A DNA stretch of 64,000 nucleotides from Nocardioides turkmenicus (GCF_011045035.1 NZ_JAALAA010000004.1:124001-188000); one strand, 5' to 3'; positions 39,294 to 47,732 are shown, counted from the first letter of the stretch. Translations and numbers: made by a program. Notes: generated by a model not told the origin, from the sequence alone.

Positions 39294-41585
39294 TCAGCCG
39301 CCCGGCTGGGTGAACCCGTCGACCGTCAGGGTGTAGCGCGCCGGGTCGGACACGCTCTCCGTCGGGTCGTCGAACATCACGATCGCCGCCACGGTCTCGG
39401 CGCTGTCACCGATCGCGGCATCGAGCTCGGCGCCGCTGAGGGTGCCGTCGAACGACTCGTCCAGCGCGAGCGTGTGCACCCACGCGGGCGAGCCCGCCGG
39501 GCCGTACGCCACCAGCTGGACCGTCCAGCCCTCGACCTGTGTCGGGTTGACCTGCGACATCGACTGCCAGCCGTCCAGCGTGCTGCTGGGCAGTGCGGTG
39601 CCGCCCACGGCAATGTTGCGTACCCAGAAGCCGGACTCGTCGACACCCGGGTCGGTGATGTAGCGGAACGCCACCAGCACGCTCTGCCCGGCGTACGCCG
39701 ACAGGTCCGCACTCTGCGGCCGCCAGCCTCCGGAGTCACCGGAGAACCCGGGCAGGTTGTCGACCACGGTCGGGATGGCGCCGGGGTCGTGCTCGCTGGT
39801 CGTGTCGGCGGTGGCCAGGCTCTGCCAGGTCTCGCCACCGTCGGTGGAGACCTGGACGTAGCCGAAGTCCCAGCCGGTCTCGGCGTCCCACAGGGCGTCG
39901 AAGGTCAGCGACCCACCACCGGCGGGCACGTCGACCGCCCGCACCACCGACCGGTCGAGGTTCGGCCCGCAACCGGAGTAGAGCGCCGCCGCCCCGGTGC
40001 CGTCGGCAGGTGGCGAACCGCAGCTGCTGTCGGCGGCCGTGGCGTCCGGCGGGGTGGCGTCGACCGTCCACTCGACCGGCTTCGGCTCCAGCTCCGCCGC
40101 GCCGTCGAAGCTGATCGACTCGATCTGGCCCGCGGAGAGGTAGGCCCCGGAGCCGCCGCGGAGGCGTACGTAGTCCGAGCCGTTCGGCGGAGCGCCGTTC
40201 TCGTTCCACGCCTCTGCGTTGTCCCAGTTGACCTTCGCGGACAGCGACTCGGCCTGGAACCTCGCCGCCTCACCGCCGCTCAGGTTGCCGCCGTTGGCGT
40301 CCAGGGCCGCGTCGAGAGCCACCATCGCAGCCCAGTCGTGCAGGGTCTGCTGGGCGGAGACGCCGGCACCGAACTCGTCCAGCACGATCTGGAGACCGTC
40401 GAGACCGCCGGCGTCCTCACGGTGCAGCGCACTGAGGAAGTCGGAGCCGTAGTGGCTGGCCAGATACTCCATGAACGAGTACGCCGCGCCGTAGTCGCAC
40501 AGCGTCTCCGGCCCGCCCTGATCGCCCCAGAGCGTCAGCGAGTTCTCCGAGCCACCGAACGCCGGATCCAGATAGCCCATGAAGCACGCCAGATGGGAGT
40601 CCGCGCCCGGATCGTCGGGCGGGGTGCTCGGGTCGACGTACCCGACCAGGGTCTGGGCGTAGTCGGACAGGCCCTCGTTGACCCAGGAGACCTCGTCGGC
40701 GTCCTCGTAGTACTCCAGCAGGTGCTGGTACTCGTGTGCGAAGGTGCCCTCGTAGAGCAGCGGCCGAGGTGCTCCGACCAGCCGGCCGGGAGCCGAGTTC
40801 AGCTCTGCGTTGCACGCGACGTACGCCGGATCGGTGCGGTCGTCGGGCGGGTTGGTCCCGGTGCGGTGGAGCCAGTCGAAGACATCGATGCTCATCACGT
40901 TGCGGTCGAAGTACTCGTTGAAGACCGAGTAGAAGAAGCCCGCGATGTAGGTCTGCCCGTCAGGCGTGGCGGGCTCGTAGAAGTTCGCGTCCCGGACGTT
41001 GTCGACCAGCACCACGATGTTGTCGCCGTCGCCCTTGTACTCCGAGGAGGGCAGGTTGGGGATCAGCCCCGGCAGGACTGCGTCCTTGCCGTCCCGGTCG
41101 GGCGGCACCGAGAACTCCTCCGACTCGATCGGGTAGATCGTGTTGTCGAACTCCGAGATGAAGCTCGAGATCTGGGCGTTGGTGACCTCGGTCAGGCCGA
41201 GGGCGTTGCGGCAGTCACCGTCCGGGAAGGCCCGGTCGTTCGCGACCCAGACCTCGATGTTGTCGCCCACGCCGCGCAGCGTGTAGTCCTTGAGATAGAT
41301 GCTTCCCTGGGCGTCGTCGAGACCCAGCCAGGTGCGGCTCTGGCCGACCTTCGCCGGTCCCTTAGGTGCCTGCTTGCCGGCCAGGTCGCCCCGGTGCCGT
41401 TTGATGCCGAGGCGCTTGCCGTCGTTGTAGTCGGACCCGGTCTGCTTGATCTCCTTGGCGGCCCGGCCACGATCGTCGTCCGACGGCGGCGCGCTACCGG
41501 CGGGTGTGCCGGGCAGCGTCAGTCCGAGGACGAGCGCTCCTGCGGCTCCGATGGTGAGGAGCCGTGCTCTTTTCCAACCCCGCAT
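39294..41585 (-). CDS. Secreted gluzincin metalloprotease, M30/InhA-like
   Basis: A 763-residue exported protease. A signal peptide (residues 1-32, TIGAAGALVLGLTLPGTPAGSAP) precedes a propeptide-like segment. The zinc motif is AHEYQHLLEYY (HEYQH 284-288) and the third ligand Glu304 in WVNEGLSDYA, the gluzincin pattern HExxH...E. The C-terminal half carries an immune-inhibitor-A-like beta-sandwich (DALWDAETGWDFGYVQVSTDGGETWQSLA, about 590-650, and SVLVAFRYITDPGVDESGFWVRNIAV). GGAGGGA stands 8 nt before the ATG at 41585, preferred over a GTG at 41603. A perfect CRP/GlxR box lies 69 nt upstream (centre). Confidence 0.88.
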   Translation of the reverse strand: MRGWKRARLLTIGAAGALVLGLTLPGTPAGSAPPSDDDRGRAAKEIKQTGSDYNDGKRLGIKRHRGDLAGKQAPKGPAKVGQSRTWLGLDDAQGSIYLKDYTLRGVGDNIEVWVANDRAFPDGDCRNALGLTEVTNAQISSFISEFDNTIYPIESEEFSVPPDRDGKDAVLPGLIPNLPSSEYKGDGDNIVVLVDNVRDANFYEPATPDGQTYIAGFFYSVFNEYFDRNVMSIDVFDWLHRTGTNPPDDRTDPAYVACNAELNSAPGRLVGAPRPLLYEGTFAHEYQHLLEYYEDADEVSWVNEGLSDYAQTLVGYVDPSTPPDDPGADSHLACFMGYLDPAFGGSENSLTLWGDQGGPETLCDYGAAYSFMEYLASHYGSDFLSALHREDAGGLDGLQIVLDEFGAGVSAQQTLHDWAAMVALDAALDANGGNLSGGEAARFQAESLSAKVNWDNAEAWNENGAPPNGSDYVRLRGGSGAYLSAGQIESISFDGAAELEPKPVEWTVDATPPDATAADSSCGSPPADGTGAAALYSGCGPNLDRSVVRAVDVPAGGGSLTFDALWDAETGWDFGYVQVSTDGGETWQSLATADTTSEHDPGAIPTVVDNLPGFSGDSGGWRPQSADLSAYAGQSVLVAFRYITDPGVDESGFWVRNIAVGGTALPSSTLDGWQSMSQVNPTQVEGWTVQLVAYGPAGSPAWVHTLALDESFDGTLSGAELDAAIGDSAETVAAIVMFDDPTESVSDPARYTLTVDGFTQPGG

Positions 41586-41646
41586 GCGTGGTTCTCCCTC
41601 CACTCGTTCATGCTGCGCCCGAGCCGCTGCGGGAGTACGGCCTTGA

Positions 41647-41662
41647 TGTGATGTGGATCACA
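41647..41662. promoter_or_regulatory. Perfect CRP/GlxR binding site
   Basis: TGTGATGTGGATCACA matches the TGTGA-N6-TCACA consensus of cAMP-responsive CRP/GlxR regulators with no mismatch. It is centred about 69 nt before the protease start codon. The AAA ATPase gene on the other side is transcribed in the same direction and ends at 41740, so the protease is the likely target. Confidence 0.75.
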
Positions 41663-41739
41663 GGCCATGCAGAAGTCAAGCACCGGCCGTACGTGAAGGG
41701 AAGACCGGATTTCGGCAAGTTTGCGTCGCGTGGGCGACC

Positions 41740-42936
41740 TCAGCCCTGCTGGCGCAGGTAGCGACCGAAGTGGGGGACGGTGAACGCGATCCGACCGCGT
41801 TCACCGGAGTAGATCAGGCCCTTCTTCATCAGCGCGTCGCGCGCCGGGGAGAGCGACTGGGGCTTCTTGTTGAGGAAGGCGGCGACGTCGGCGGTGGCGA
41901 CGGTGCCGATGTCGTCGGCGCCGAGCTCGACGGCGGCGTCGGCCATCGCGCGCAGGTAGTCGCGCTCGGCAGGCGTGGCACGCTCGTAGCGGGAGCCGAA
42001 GAAGCCGACCGCCAGCTCGCGCTCGGCCTCGGGAGCCGCGACCTTCACGTCCTCCGCGGTGATCGGCGAGCGGGGCGCCTGGTCCCACACGGTCTTGCCG
42101 TAGGCCTGGATGAAGTAGGGGTAACCGCCGGTGGCGGCGTACATCTCCGCGAGGGCCTCGGGCTCGAACTCGGCCTCCTCCTCGCCCGCAGGCGCGGCGA
42201 GGGCGCGGTCGGCGGCCTCGCGCTCGAGGCGGTCGATGCGCTGGTAGGAGAAGAGCCGCTCGGAGTAGGACTTGCTCGCCGAGAGCACCGCCGGAAGGTG
42301 GGGCAGGCCGGCGCCGACGACAATGACCGGCAGCCCGGACTGGCTGATCTCGTGGCAGGCCGCGCACATCGCCGAGACGTCGTCGGGGCCGAGGTCCTGC
42401 ATCTCGTCGATGAAGACGCCGGCACCCTTGCCGACGTCGGCTGCGAGCCCACCAACATCGGTGAGCAGCTCGACCAGGTCGATCTCTATGTCGCCGGAGT
42501 CGGCCCGGCCCCGCACCGCCGGAGCCTCGATCCCCGGCGACCACTGCTCGCGCAGCTTGGCGTTGGGTCCGGCCTCGCGCTGGGCGAAGCTCCGGATCAC
42601 ACCGAGCACATGGTCGACGTCGTCGGCGTTCGGATGACCGAGCTCGCGCACCGCCTGGTGCAGCGCGCTCGACAGCGGCCGGCGCAGCGACTGGTCGGGG
42701 CGGGCCTCCATCTTCCCGGTGCCCCAGCCCTTGCGGACGGCCGCCGAACGCAGGGTGTTGAGCAGGACCGTCTTGCCGACGCCACGGAGCCCGGTGAGCA
42801 CGAGCGACCGCTCCGGGCGGCCGCGCGCCACCCGCTCCAGCACCACGTCGAACTGTCCGAGCTGCTCGTTACGACCAGCGAGCTCCGGGGGCCGCTGGCC
42901 GGCGCCGGGAGCGTACGGATTGCGGATCGGGTCCAT
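41740..42936 (-). CDS. AAA ATPase with C-terminal winged helix (Orc1/Cdc6-like)
   Basis: A 398-residue ATPase of the Orc1-like AAA_16 type. Walker A is TGLRGVGKTVLL (48-59) and Walker B GVFIDEMQDLG (about 174-184); a sensor-like GYPYFIQAYGK follows at about 265-276. The C-terminal segment (AAFLNKKPQSLSPARDALMKKGLIYSGERGRIAFTVPHFGRYL) is a winged helix for DNA or protein binding. Role unknown, perhaps a STAND-like regulatory ATPase. TACCGT ends 6 nt before the ATG, so the gene may be leaderless. It shares the intergenic region with the SOS-boxed fpg. Confidence 0.88.
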   Translation of the reverse strand: MDPIRNPYAPGAGQRPPELAGRNEQLGQFDVVLERVARGRPERSLVLTGLRGVGKTVLLNTLRSAAVRKGWGTGKMEARPDQSLRRPLSSALHQAVRELGHPNADDVDHVLGVIRSFAQREAGPNAKLREQWSPGIEAPAVRGRADSGDIEIDLVELLTDVGGLAADVGKGAGVFIDEMQDLGPDDVSAMCAACHEISQSGLPVIVVGAGLPHLPAVLSASKSYSERLFSYQRIDRLEREAADRALAAPAGEEEAEFEPEALAEMYAATGGYPYFIQAYGKTVWDQAPRSPITAEDVKVAAPEAERELAVGFFGSRYERATPAERDYLRAMADAAVELGADDIGTVATADVAAFLNKKPQSLSPARDALMKKGLIYSGERGRIAFTVPHFGRYLRQQG

Positions 42937-42942
42937 GATCAG

Positions 42943-42948
42943 ACGGTA
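42943..42948 (-). promoter_or_regulatory. -10 element of the AAA ATPase gene
   Basis: TACCGT on the minus strand with 6 nt to the ATG at 42936. Confidence 0.4.
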
Positions 42949-43017
42949 TCCACATATATAGGGCGCGTCTTAGATTTCGCTAGCGAGCAACATCTTTTGC
43001 CAGCGTAGGTCTCTATT

Positions 43018-43047
43018 CGCCTTTCTAAGATTGATCCTAGAAAGGCG
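43018..43047. repeat. 10-bp inverted repeat in AT-rich intergenic DNA
   Basis: CGCCTTTCTA (43018-43027) and TAGAAAGGCG (43038-43047) pair perfectly around a 10-nt loop. It lies in the divergent AAA ATPase/fpg promoter region, 25 bp from the SOS box, and may be a second regulator's operator. Confidence 0.7.
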
Positions 43048-43072
43048 CAGACTCTCACATCGACCGCCGGTG

Positions 43073-43088
43073 TCGAACATGTGTTCGA
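43073..43088. promoter_or_regulatory. LexA SOS box
   Basis: TCGAACATGTGTTCGA fits the actinobacterial LexA consensus TCGAAC-N4-GTTCGA perfectly. It is 54 nt before the start of the DNA glycosylase gene and 137 nt before that of the divergent AAA ATPase gene. Confidence 0.85.
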
Positions 43089-43128
43089 TCTTAGCGGGAT
43101 TTCCGCCCTCCTTGCAAGCCTGACGATC

Positions 43129-43134
43129 TAGACT
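43129..43134 (+). promoter_or_regulatory. -10 element of leaderless fpg/nei promoter
   Basis: TAGACT with 7 nt to the ATG at 43142. The SOS box lies about 41 bp upstream of this element, so LexA would cover the region at or just upstream of the -35. Confidence 0.5.
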
Positions 43135-43141
43135 CGCGAAC

Positions 43142-44005
43142 ATGCCGGAACTCCCCGAGGTCGAAGCGCTCGCCGAGGACCTGCGCGGGCGCCTCAAGGA
43201 CCGTGCGATCACGAAGGTGCACGTCGTCCAGTTCAGCGCGCTGAAGACGTACGATCCGCCACTGAGCGCGGTCGAGGGCACGCTCGTCGACAACGTCACC
43301 CGTCACGGGAAGTTCATCGACATCGAGGCCAGCGGCGTCCATCTGGTGCTCCACCTGGCCCGCGGTGGCTGGATCCGGTGGCGCGACGAGATCCCGACGA
43401 CGCCACCTCGCCCGGGCTCCAAGAGCGGTCTCGCGATCCGTGTCGTCCTCGACGACGACACCGGGCTCGACATCACCGAGGGCGGCACCAAGAAGCGCCT
43501 GGCGCTCCACGTCGTCCACGACCCGCAGGACGTGCCCGGAGTCGCCTCGCTGGGTCCCGACCCTCTCGCCGACGACTTCACCCTGGACCGTTTCCGCGAG
43601 ATCCTCGCAGGTCAGGGCCGTAAGCAGATCAAGGGCGTGCTGCGGATGCAGTCGATCATCGCGGGCATCGGCAACGCCTACTCCGACGAGATCCTGTGGG
43701 CGGCGAAGATGTCCCCCTTCAAGCCCGCCGAGATGACCGACGAGGAGTCGGAGAGTCTCTACGACGCACTGCGGACCACCCTGAAGGAGGCCGTCGAACG
43801 CGACTCCGGCCTGGCGATGAGCGAGCTCAAGGGCGAGAAGAAGACGAATCTCGCCGTGCACGGCAAGGCCGGCAAGAAGTGCCCGGTCTGCGGTTCGACG
43901 ATTCTCGAGGTGAGCTTCGCCGACTCCAGCCTGCAGTACTGCCCCACCTGTCAGACCGGCGGCAAGCCGCTCGCCGATCGCCGGATGTCCCGCCTTCTCA
44001 AGTAG
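43142..44005 (+). CDS. Fpg/Nei-family DNA glycosylase
   Basis: A 287-residue base-excision repair enzyme. It has the catalytic N-terminal PE (MPELPEVEALAEDL), the helix-two-turn-helix KGVLRMQSIIAGIGNAYSDEILWAAKMSP (about 160-190), and a C-terminal zinc finger CPVC...CPTC (about 244-270). The Lys following the finger and the sequence context match the Nei2/MutM-like group of actinobacteria, which excise oxidised bases and cut the backbone. The perfect SOS box upstream suggests DNA-damage induction. A rhodanese gene follows after 9 nt. Confidence 0.92.
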   Translation: MPELPEVEALAEDLRGRLKDRAITKVHVVQFSALKTYDPPLSAVEGTLVDNVTRHGKFIDIEASGVHLVLHLARGGWIRWRDEIPTTPPRPGSKSGLAIRVVLDDDTGLDITEGGTKKRLALHVVHDPQDVPGVASLGPDPLADDFTLDRFREILAGQGRKQIKGVLRMQSIIAGIGNAYSDEILWAAKMSPFKPAEMTDEESESLYDALRTTLKEAVERDSGLAMSELKGEKKTNLAVHGKAGKKCPVCGSTILEVSFADSSLQYCPTCQTGGKPLADRRMSRLLK

Positions 44006-44008
44006 GAT
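44003..44008 (+). promoter_or_regulatory. -10 element of the rhodanese gene
   Basis: TAGGAT, overlapping the stop codon of the glycosylase gene, with 6 nt to the GTG at 44015. Confidence 0.45.
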
Positions 44009-44014
44009 TCACAG

Positions 44015-44341
44015 GTGACCATCCCCACCGTCGAGATCACCGGAGTGCCGGATCCCCTGCCCGTGGCCGTCCTTGACGTCCGCGAGGACGACGAGTGGGC
44101 CGCCGGACACATCGAGGGCGCGACCCACATCCCGCTCCAGCAGCTCCCGGCCCGCCTCGGTGACCTCCCCGAGGGCCAGACCCTCGTAGTCTGCAAGGTC
44201 GGCGGACGCAGCGCCCAGGCGGTCAACTACCTCGCCCAGCAGGGATACGAGGTCGTCAACCTCGCCGGCGGGATGCTCGACTGGGCCGCCGCCGGCCGGC
44301 CGATGGTCAGCGAGACCGGCGCCGAGGCGTACGTCCTCTAG
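44015..44341 (+). CDS. Single-domain rhodanese
   Basis: A 108-residue rhodanese homology protein. The fold is visible from VLDVREDDEWAAGHIEGATHIPLQQL; the active-site loop is VVCKVGGRSAQA, with a sulfur-carrying Cys. Such small rhodaneses transfer sulfane sulfur or work in redox repair. GTG start; a TAGGAT -10 element within the end of the preceding gene suggests its own leaderless transcript. It overlaps the convergent aat gene by 4 nt. Confidence 0.92.
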   Translation: MTIPTVEITGVPDPLPVAVLDVREDDEWAAGHIEGATHIPLQQLPARLGDLPEGQTLVVCKVGGRSAQAVNYLAQQGYEVVNLAGGMLDWAAAGRPMVSETGAEAYVL

Positions 44342-45069
44342 GACTCGTCAGCAGAAGGGCCGCCGAACGCCTCCGGGAGCGGCAGCCTGAGCGCCTTCTC
44401 CAGGCGGTCGAGATAGTCGTTGCGATCGATCTCGACCACCCCGAGCGAGGCGAGATGGTCGGTGCGCCACTGCACGTCCAGGATCCGCTGGTCGATCGAC
44501 CCCGCCTCGCGCAGGGCGGAGACCAGCCCGACCAGGGCGACCTTCGACGCGTCGCGCACCCGGTGGAACATCGACTCGCCGGCGAAGAGCCCGCCGATGG
44601 CGACCCCGTAGAGACCACCGACGAGGCGGTCGTCCTGCCAGGCCTCGACCGAGTGGGCCCAGCCGAGCCGGTGCAGGTTGCCGTAGGCCCGGCGGATCCG
44701 CTTGTCGATCCAGCCGTGCGGCCGGCGCGGGTCGGCGCACGAGGCCACGACCTCGTCGAAGCTGGTGTCGATCCTGATCTCGAAGTCCCGCACCGACCTG
44801 CGCAGGGAGCGGGAGACCACGAGCCCGTCCAGCGGAAGTACGCCGCGCCTGACCGGCGAGAACCACATCATCGGATCGCGCGGGGACTCCCCGGGCATCG
44901 GGAAGATCCCGTGCCGGTACGCAGCCAGGAGAGTCCCGGGCGCGACGTCCGCACCCATGCCCACCAGATCGTCCAGATCGGCACCGCCATGGCCGTCACC
45001 TGGGTCTCGAAGGTCGGCGAAGGCCCACGGCGACGGCTCCGGTTCGATCGGACCCCCACGATTCGCCAC
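44338..45069 (-). CDS. aat: Leucyl/phenylalanyl-tRNA-protein transferase
   Basis: A 243-residue Aat enzyme, which adds Leu or Phe from charged tRNA to N-terminal Lys or Arg of proteins, marking them for ClpS-ClpAP type N-degron degradation. Motifs: AAYRHGIFPMPGE, PMMWFSPVRRGVLPLDGLVVSRSLRRSVR, SVEAWQDDRLVGGLYGVAIGGLFAGESMFH and the end LGVVEIDRNDYLDRL. GTG start at 45069; TAACGT on this strand 6 nt before it indicates a leaderless transcript. Confidence 0.95.
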   Translation of the reverse strand: MANRGGPIEPEPSPWAFADLRDPGDGHGGADLDDLVGMGADVAPGTLLAAYRHGIFPMPGESPRDPMMWFSPVRRGVLPLDGLVVSRSLRRSVRDFEIRIDTSFDEVVASCADPRRPHGWIDKRIRRAYGNLHRLGWAHSVEAWQDDRLVGGLYGVAIGGLFAGESMFHRVRDASKVALVGLVSALREAGSIDQRILDVQWRTDHLASLGVVEIDRNDYLDRLEKALRLPLPEAFGGPSADES

Positions 45070-45075
45070 GACGAA

Positions 45076-45081
45076 ACGTTA
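45076..45081 (-). promoter_or_regulatory. -10 element of aat
   Basis: TAACGT on the minus strand, with 6 nt to the aat GTG at 45069. Confidence 0.45.
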
Positions 45082-45112
45082 TCGTCCCATCCGGCCGCAA
45101 CCACCACACACT

Positions 45113-45118
45113 TAGGAT
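45113..45118 (+). promoter_or_regulatory. -10 element of the ecsC-like gene
   Basis: TAGGAT with 7 nt to the ATG at 45126. It is 32 bp from the divergent aat -10, so the two promoters face away from each other in 56 bp. Confidence 0.5.
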
Positions 45119-45125
45119 TTGCCTC

Positions 45126-45824
45126 ATGATCGGTCCCAAGTCAGTGCTCACCAGTGCGGCTGGCCGGCTCGCACCCAAGGTCATCCAGTCCGCGCCGAGC
45201 GTCACCACCAATGTCGTCCGGCAGGCGCTGCACCACGCGATCGTCGGCGTCGGCCCGCTCCCCGGGGCGGCCGCCACCGCCGAGAAGCACCTCGCCGACC
45301 ACGACGGCGACGTCGAGCTCGCGGTGAAGCACGTCATCGACAACCACGTGCGGCTGGCCGGCGTGGGCGGCTTCGCGACCAACATCGGCGGCCTGGTCAC
45401 CCAGGCGCTCACCCTCCCGGCCAACATCACCGGGATGGCGATCATCCAGTGCCGGATGGTGGCCTCGATCGCGCACCTGCGCGGCTACGACCTGACCGAT
45501 CCTCGCGTACGCAACGCCATCCTGCTCACCCTGCTCAGCGAGGAGAAGGTGAGCAAGCAGATCAAGGAGCGCAAGATCCCTGCTCCGCCGATGGCGGTCG
45601 CGACGGCTCCGGCCTACGATCGCGCGGTCGACGACCTGGTCGCCGCCGAGGTCGCCCAGGAGCTCATCGGCCGCGTCGCCGGCAAGCGCGTCGTCTCGAT
45701 GGTGGCCAAGCGCGTCCCGCTGGTCGGCGGTGTGGTCGGCGCCGGGACGGACGGCTGGATGACCTACCAGATCGGTCGCTACGCCTCGCGCGAGCTGCTG
45801 CCGCGTCACGGCGACAACCGCTGA
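45126..45824 (+). CDS. EcsC family protein
   Basis: A 232-residue protein of the EcsC family. Its central hydrophobic segment GVGGFATNIGGLVTQALTLPANITGMAIIQCRMVASIAHLRGYDL is typical, and a C-terminal glycine-rich hydrophobic segment VPLVGGVVGAGTDGWMTYQIG follows. EcsC is named for a gene next to the Ecs ABC transporter of Bacillus but no such transporter is here. Function unknown; membrane association is likely. Probably leaderless. Confidence 0.85.
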   Translation: MIGPKSVLTSAAGRLAPKVIQSAPSVTTNVVRQALHHAIVGVGPLPGAAATAEKHLADHDGDVELAVKHVIDNHVRLAGVGGFATNIGGLVTQALTLPANITGMAIIQCRMVASIAHLRGYDLTDPRVRNAILLTLLSEEKVSKQIKERKIPAPPMAVATAPAYDRAVDDLVAAEVAQELIGRVAGKRVVSMVAKRVPLVGGVVGAGTDGWMTYQIGRYASRELLPRHGDNR

Positions 45825-45916
45825 CGCCCGCTCTCACAGGAACTTCACAGGTCCGTCAGACGTTCCTCCGAGCACAGGACTCCACACTGTTGGTGTCCGC
45901 CTGGGAGGAGCCGCAG

Positions 45917-46519
45917 ATGACCCTCGACCCCACACTCGCCGCGGTCAGCCCCGCCCACGCTGCAGGAGTCGACACCCGGCCTCACCTGCTCCTCCTCGGC
46001 GGCGTCCCCGGCGCCGGCAAGAGCACCCTGATCCGTCAGGTGGCCGACCGGCACCCCGACGTACGCACCCTCGACCCGGAGACCGTGACCCGCTGGCTCG
46101 CGACGCGGCTGCCGGAGGTGCCCTACCGCCTCTACCGGCCGCTGGTGCACCTGTGGCACACGATCGCGACCCTGGTGCTCGTCCTGGTCGGCCCGACGGT
46201 GGGGCACCGCACGCTCCTCGTCCACGACCCGGCCACCCGGCCCGGTCGGCGGGAGCTGCTCGGCCGGATCGCCCACGCCCGTGGGTGGCGTACGTCGCTG
46301 GTCATGATCGACGTGCCGCGCGTCGCGGCGATCGACGGCCAGCACGAGCGCGGGCGGCTGGTCAGCTCCGGGTCCTTCGACCGTCACTGGCACCGGTGGC
46401 TCGACGACCAGCCGCGGCTCCTGACCGCGGCGACGTTCGGCGACGCCGACGGGTCCTGGGATCGGGTGCACGTCGTCGACCGCGCCCGCGCCGGGGAGCG
46501 GCTCGCGACGCTCCTCTGA
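45917..46519 (+). CDS. P-loop ATPase / small-molecule kinase-like protein
   Basis: A 200-residue protein with one P-loop domain: LLLLGGVPGAGKSTLIRQVADRHPDVRTLDPETVTRWL (Walker A GVPGAGKST at about 29-37). A hydrophobic stretch (TIATLVLVLVGPTVGHRTLLVHD) may be the core strand. The pattern is that of AAA_33 zeta-toxin-like/kinase proteins; a phosphate acceptor is unknown. GGGAGGAG lies 6 nt before the ATG at 45917. It follows the ecsC-like gene by 92 nt. Confidence 0.8.
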   Translation: MTLDPTLAAVSPAHAAGVDTRPHLLLLGGVPGAGKSTLIRQVADRHPDVRTLDPETVTRWLATRLPEVPYRLYRPLVHLWHTIATLVLVLVGPTVGHRTLLVHDPATRPGRRELLGRIAHARGWRTSLVMIDVPRVAAIDGQHERGRLVSSGSFDRHWHRWLDDQPRLLTAATFGDADGSWDRVHVVDRARAGERLATLL

Positions 46520-46523
46520 GGAC

Positions 46524-47720
46524 TCAGCGCCGGACGAGGCGGTAGACCTTCAGCACCGCCCGGCCCCACCAGCGCCGCTCGAGACCCTCGCGCGCCCGCT
46601 GCTTCGGCACCAGCGACCGGGTGTGCTCCAGGTCGGCACGGAGCTCGGCGACCTCCGCCTCCAGCCGGGCCTCCGACTTCCGCAGCCGGATGGCCTCTTG
46701 GAGCAGCGCGTCGATGGTGGCGACGCCGGCGTCGAGGACCTCGCGCGCGGGGACGGTGTCAGGATCGACGAACGGCTTGTCCGCCAAGCCGGCCGGCACC
46801 AGCAGCTCGTCCAGCCCGCCGACCACGTCGTAGCCGCGTCCCGACAGCGCCTTGACCCACTCCTCGGAGAGCGACTCGACCCACGGCAGGATCGAGGGGG
46901 CGAGCGCCAGACGCGCGGAGTCGCGGCGCTTGGCCAGCGTGCGGTGGGCCAGGAACTCGCGTACGAAAGGCCGGTAGTCGGCCGGCTCGAGCACCGGCAC
47001 GACCGCCAGGTTGATCTCACGGAGCAGGGCCGCCTCGGGCACGCCGAGGGACGGGTTGCCACGGTCGATGCCCTCGAAGTCGATGGTCAGGTCGTCGAGG
47101 CCGAAGGCGGTGGAGAACCGCTCCCACAGCAGCGTCGACGGCGATCCCGGCGGCGGGACGGTGATCAGGTGGACACGCTCGGGCGGGATGCCCTGGGTCC
47201 AGCGATCGAGGATGTCGGGCAGCTCCTGGACACCCCAGAACCACGACCCGATGCGCCCTTCCCGGGCCGGGTCACGGATCTCGTCGAGGAACTCGGCGTA
47301 GGTCACGACCGAGCGGTGCTTGACATTCTCCTGCCACTCGGCCGGGATCTGCCGGGCCAGGTCGCGCGCGGAGAGCATGATGTGGATCTCGGAGTCACCG
47401 AGCGAGTCCAGCGCGTGCTTGGCCTGCTGCCAGGAGGCGCTGGCCAGGATCTCGTGGGAGATGATCACGGTGCCGTTCTCGACCTCGCGCACCTTCGCGG
47501 CGAGCGCGTCCCAGGCGCCGGTGGCCTCCTCCTCGATGCCGCCCCAGGGCAGGTCCATCAGGTCGAGGGCCGCCAGGAAGTGGGCGTCGAAGCGGTCGGC
47601 GAAGTAGTGAACCCCCTGCTCGGCGAGGGACTCCCGATTGTGGAAGAGGACGTCTTGAAGATAGGAAGTGCCCGTCTTCGGGGTGCCGACATGAAGCAGC
47701 ACGCGCCGCCCAGTCTCCAA
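46524..47720 (-). CDS. Sulfotransferase-like protein (paralogue 1)
   Basis: A 398-residue P-loop protein. The N-terminal LLHVGTPKTGTSYLQDVLFHNR (TPKTGTSYL at 13-21) has the form of the 5'-phosphosulfate loop that binds PAPS in sulfotransferases. Later come ISHEILASA, IHIMLSARDLARQIPAEWQE (3'-phosphate-like) and VHLITVPPPGSPSTLLWERF. A C-terminal coiled coil (SEARLEAEVAELRADLEHTRSLV, about 350-372) ends in a basic patch. The TTG start at 47720 is supported by GAGGAG 8 nt before it. Acceptor unknown; paralogue of the gene at 48860-49969. Confidence 0.82.
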   Translation of the reverse strand: METGRRVLLHVGTPKTGTSYLQDVLFHNRESLAEQGVHYFADRFDAHFLAALDLMDLPWGGIEEEATGAWDALAAKVREVENGTVIISHEILASASWQQAKHALDSLGDSEIHIMLSARDLARQIPAEWQENVKHRSVVTYAEFLDEIRDPAREGRIGSWFWGVQELPDILDRWTQGIPPERVHLITVPPPGSPSTLLWERFSTAFGLDDLTIDFEGIDRGNPSLGVPEAALLREINLAVVPVLEPADYRPFVREFLAHRTLAKRRDSARLALAPSILPWVESLSEEWVKALSGRGYDVVGGLDELLVPAGLADKPFVDPDTVPAREVLDAGVATIDALLQEAIRLRKSEARLEAEVAELRADLEHTRSLVPKQRAREGLERRWWGRAVLKVYRLVRR

Positions 47721-47732
47721 CGTTCTACTCCT

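Noticed and set aside
39474-41651. Plus-strand open frame of 725 codons opposite the protease gene
   Set aside because: It is the antisense shadow of a high-GC gene: low-complexity Arg/Val/Gly/Leu composition and no domain, while the minus strand encodes a clear signal peptide and zinc protease.
45119-46519. Single frame of 466 codons joining the ecsC-like region and the P-loop gene
   Set aside because: The first half is an out-of-frame reading of the ecsC-like gene; only the part from 45917 (with its own ribosome-binding site) is genuine.
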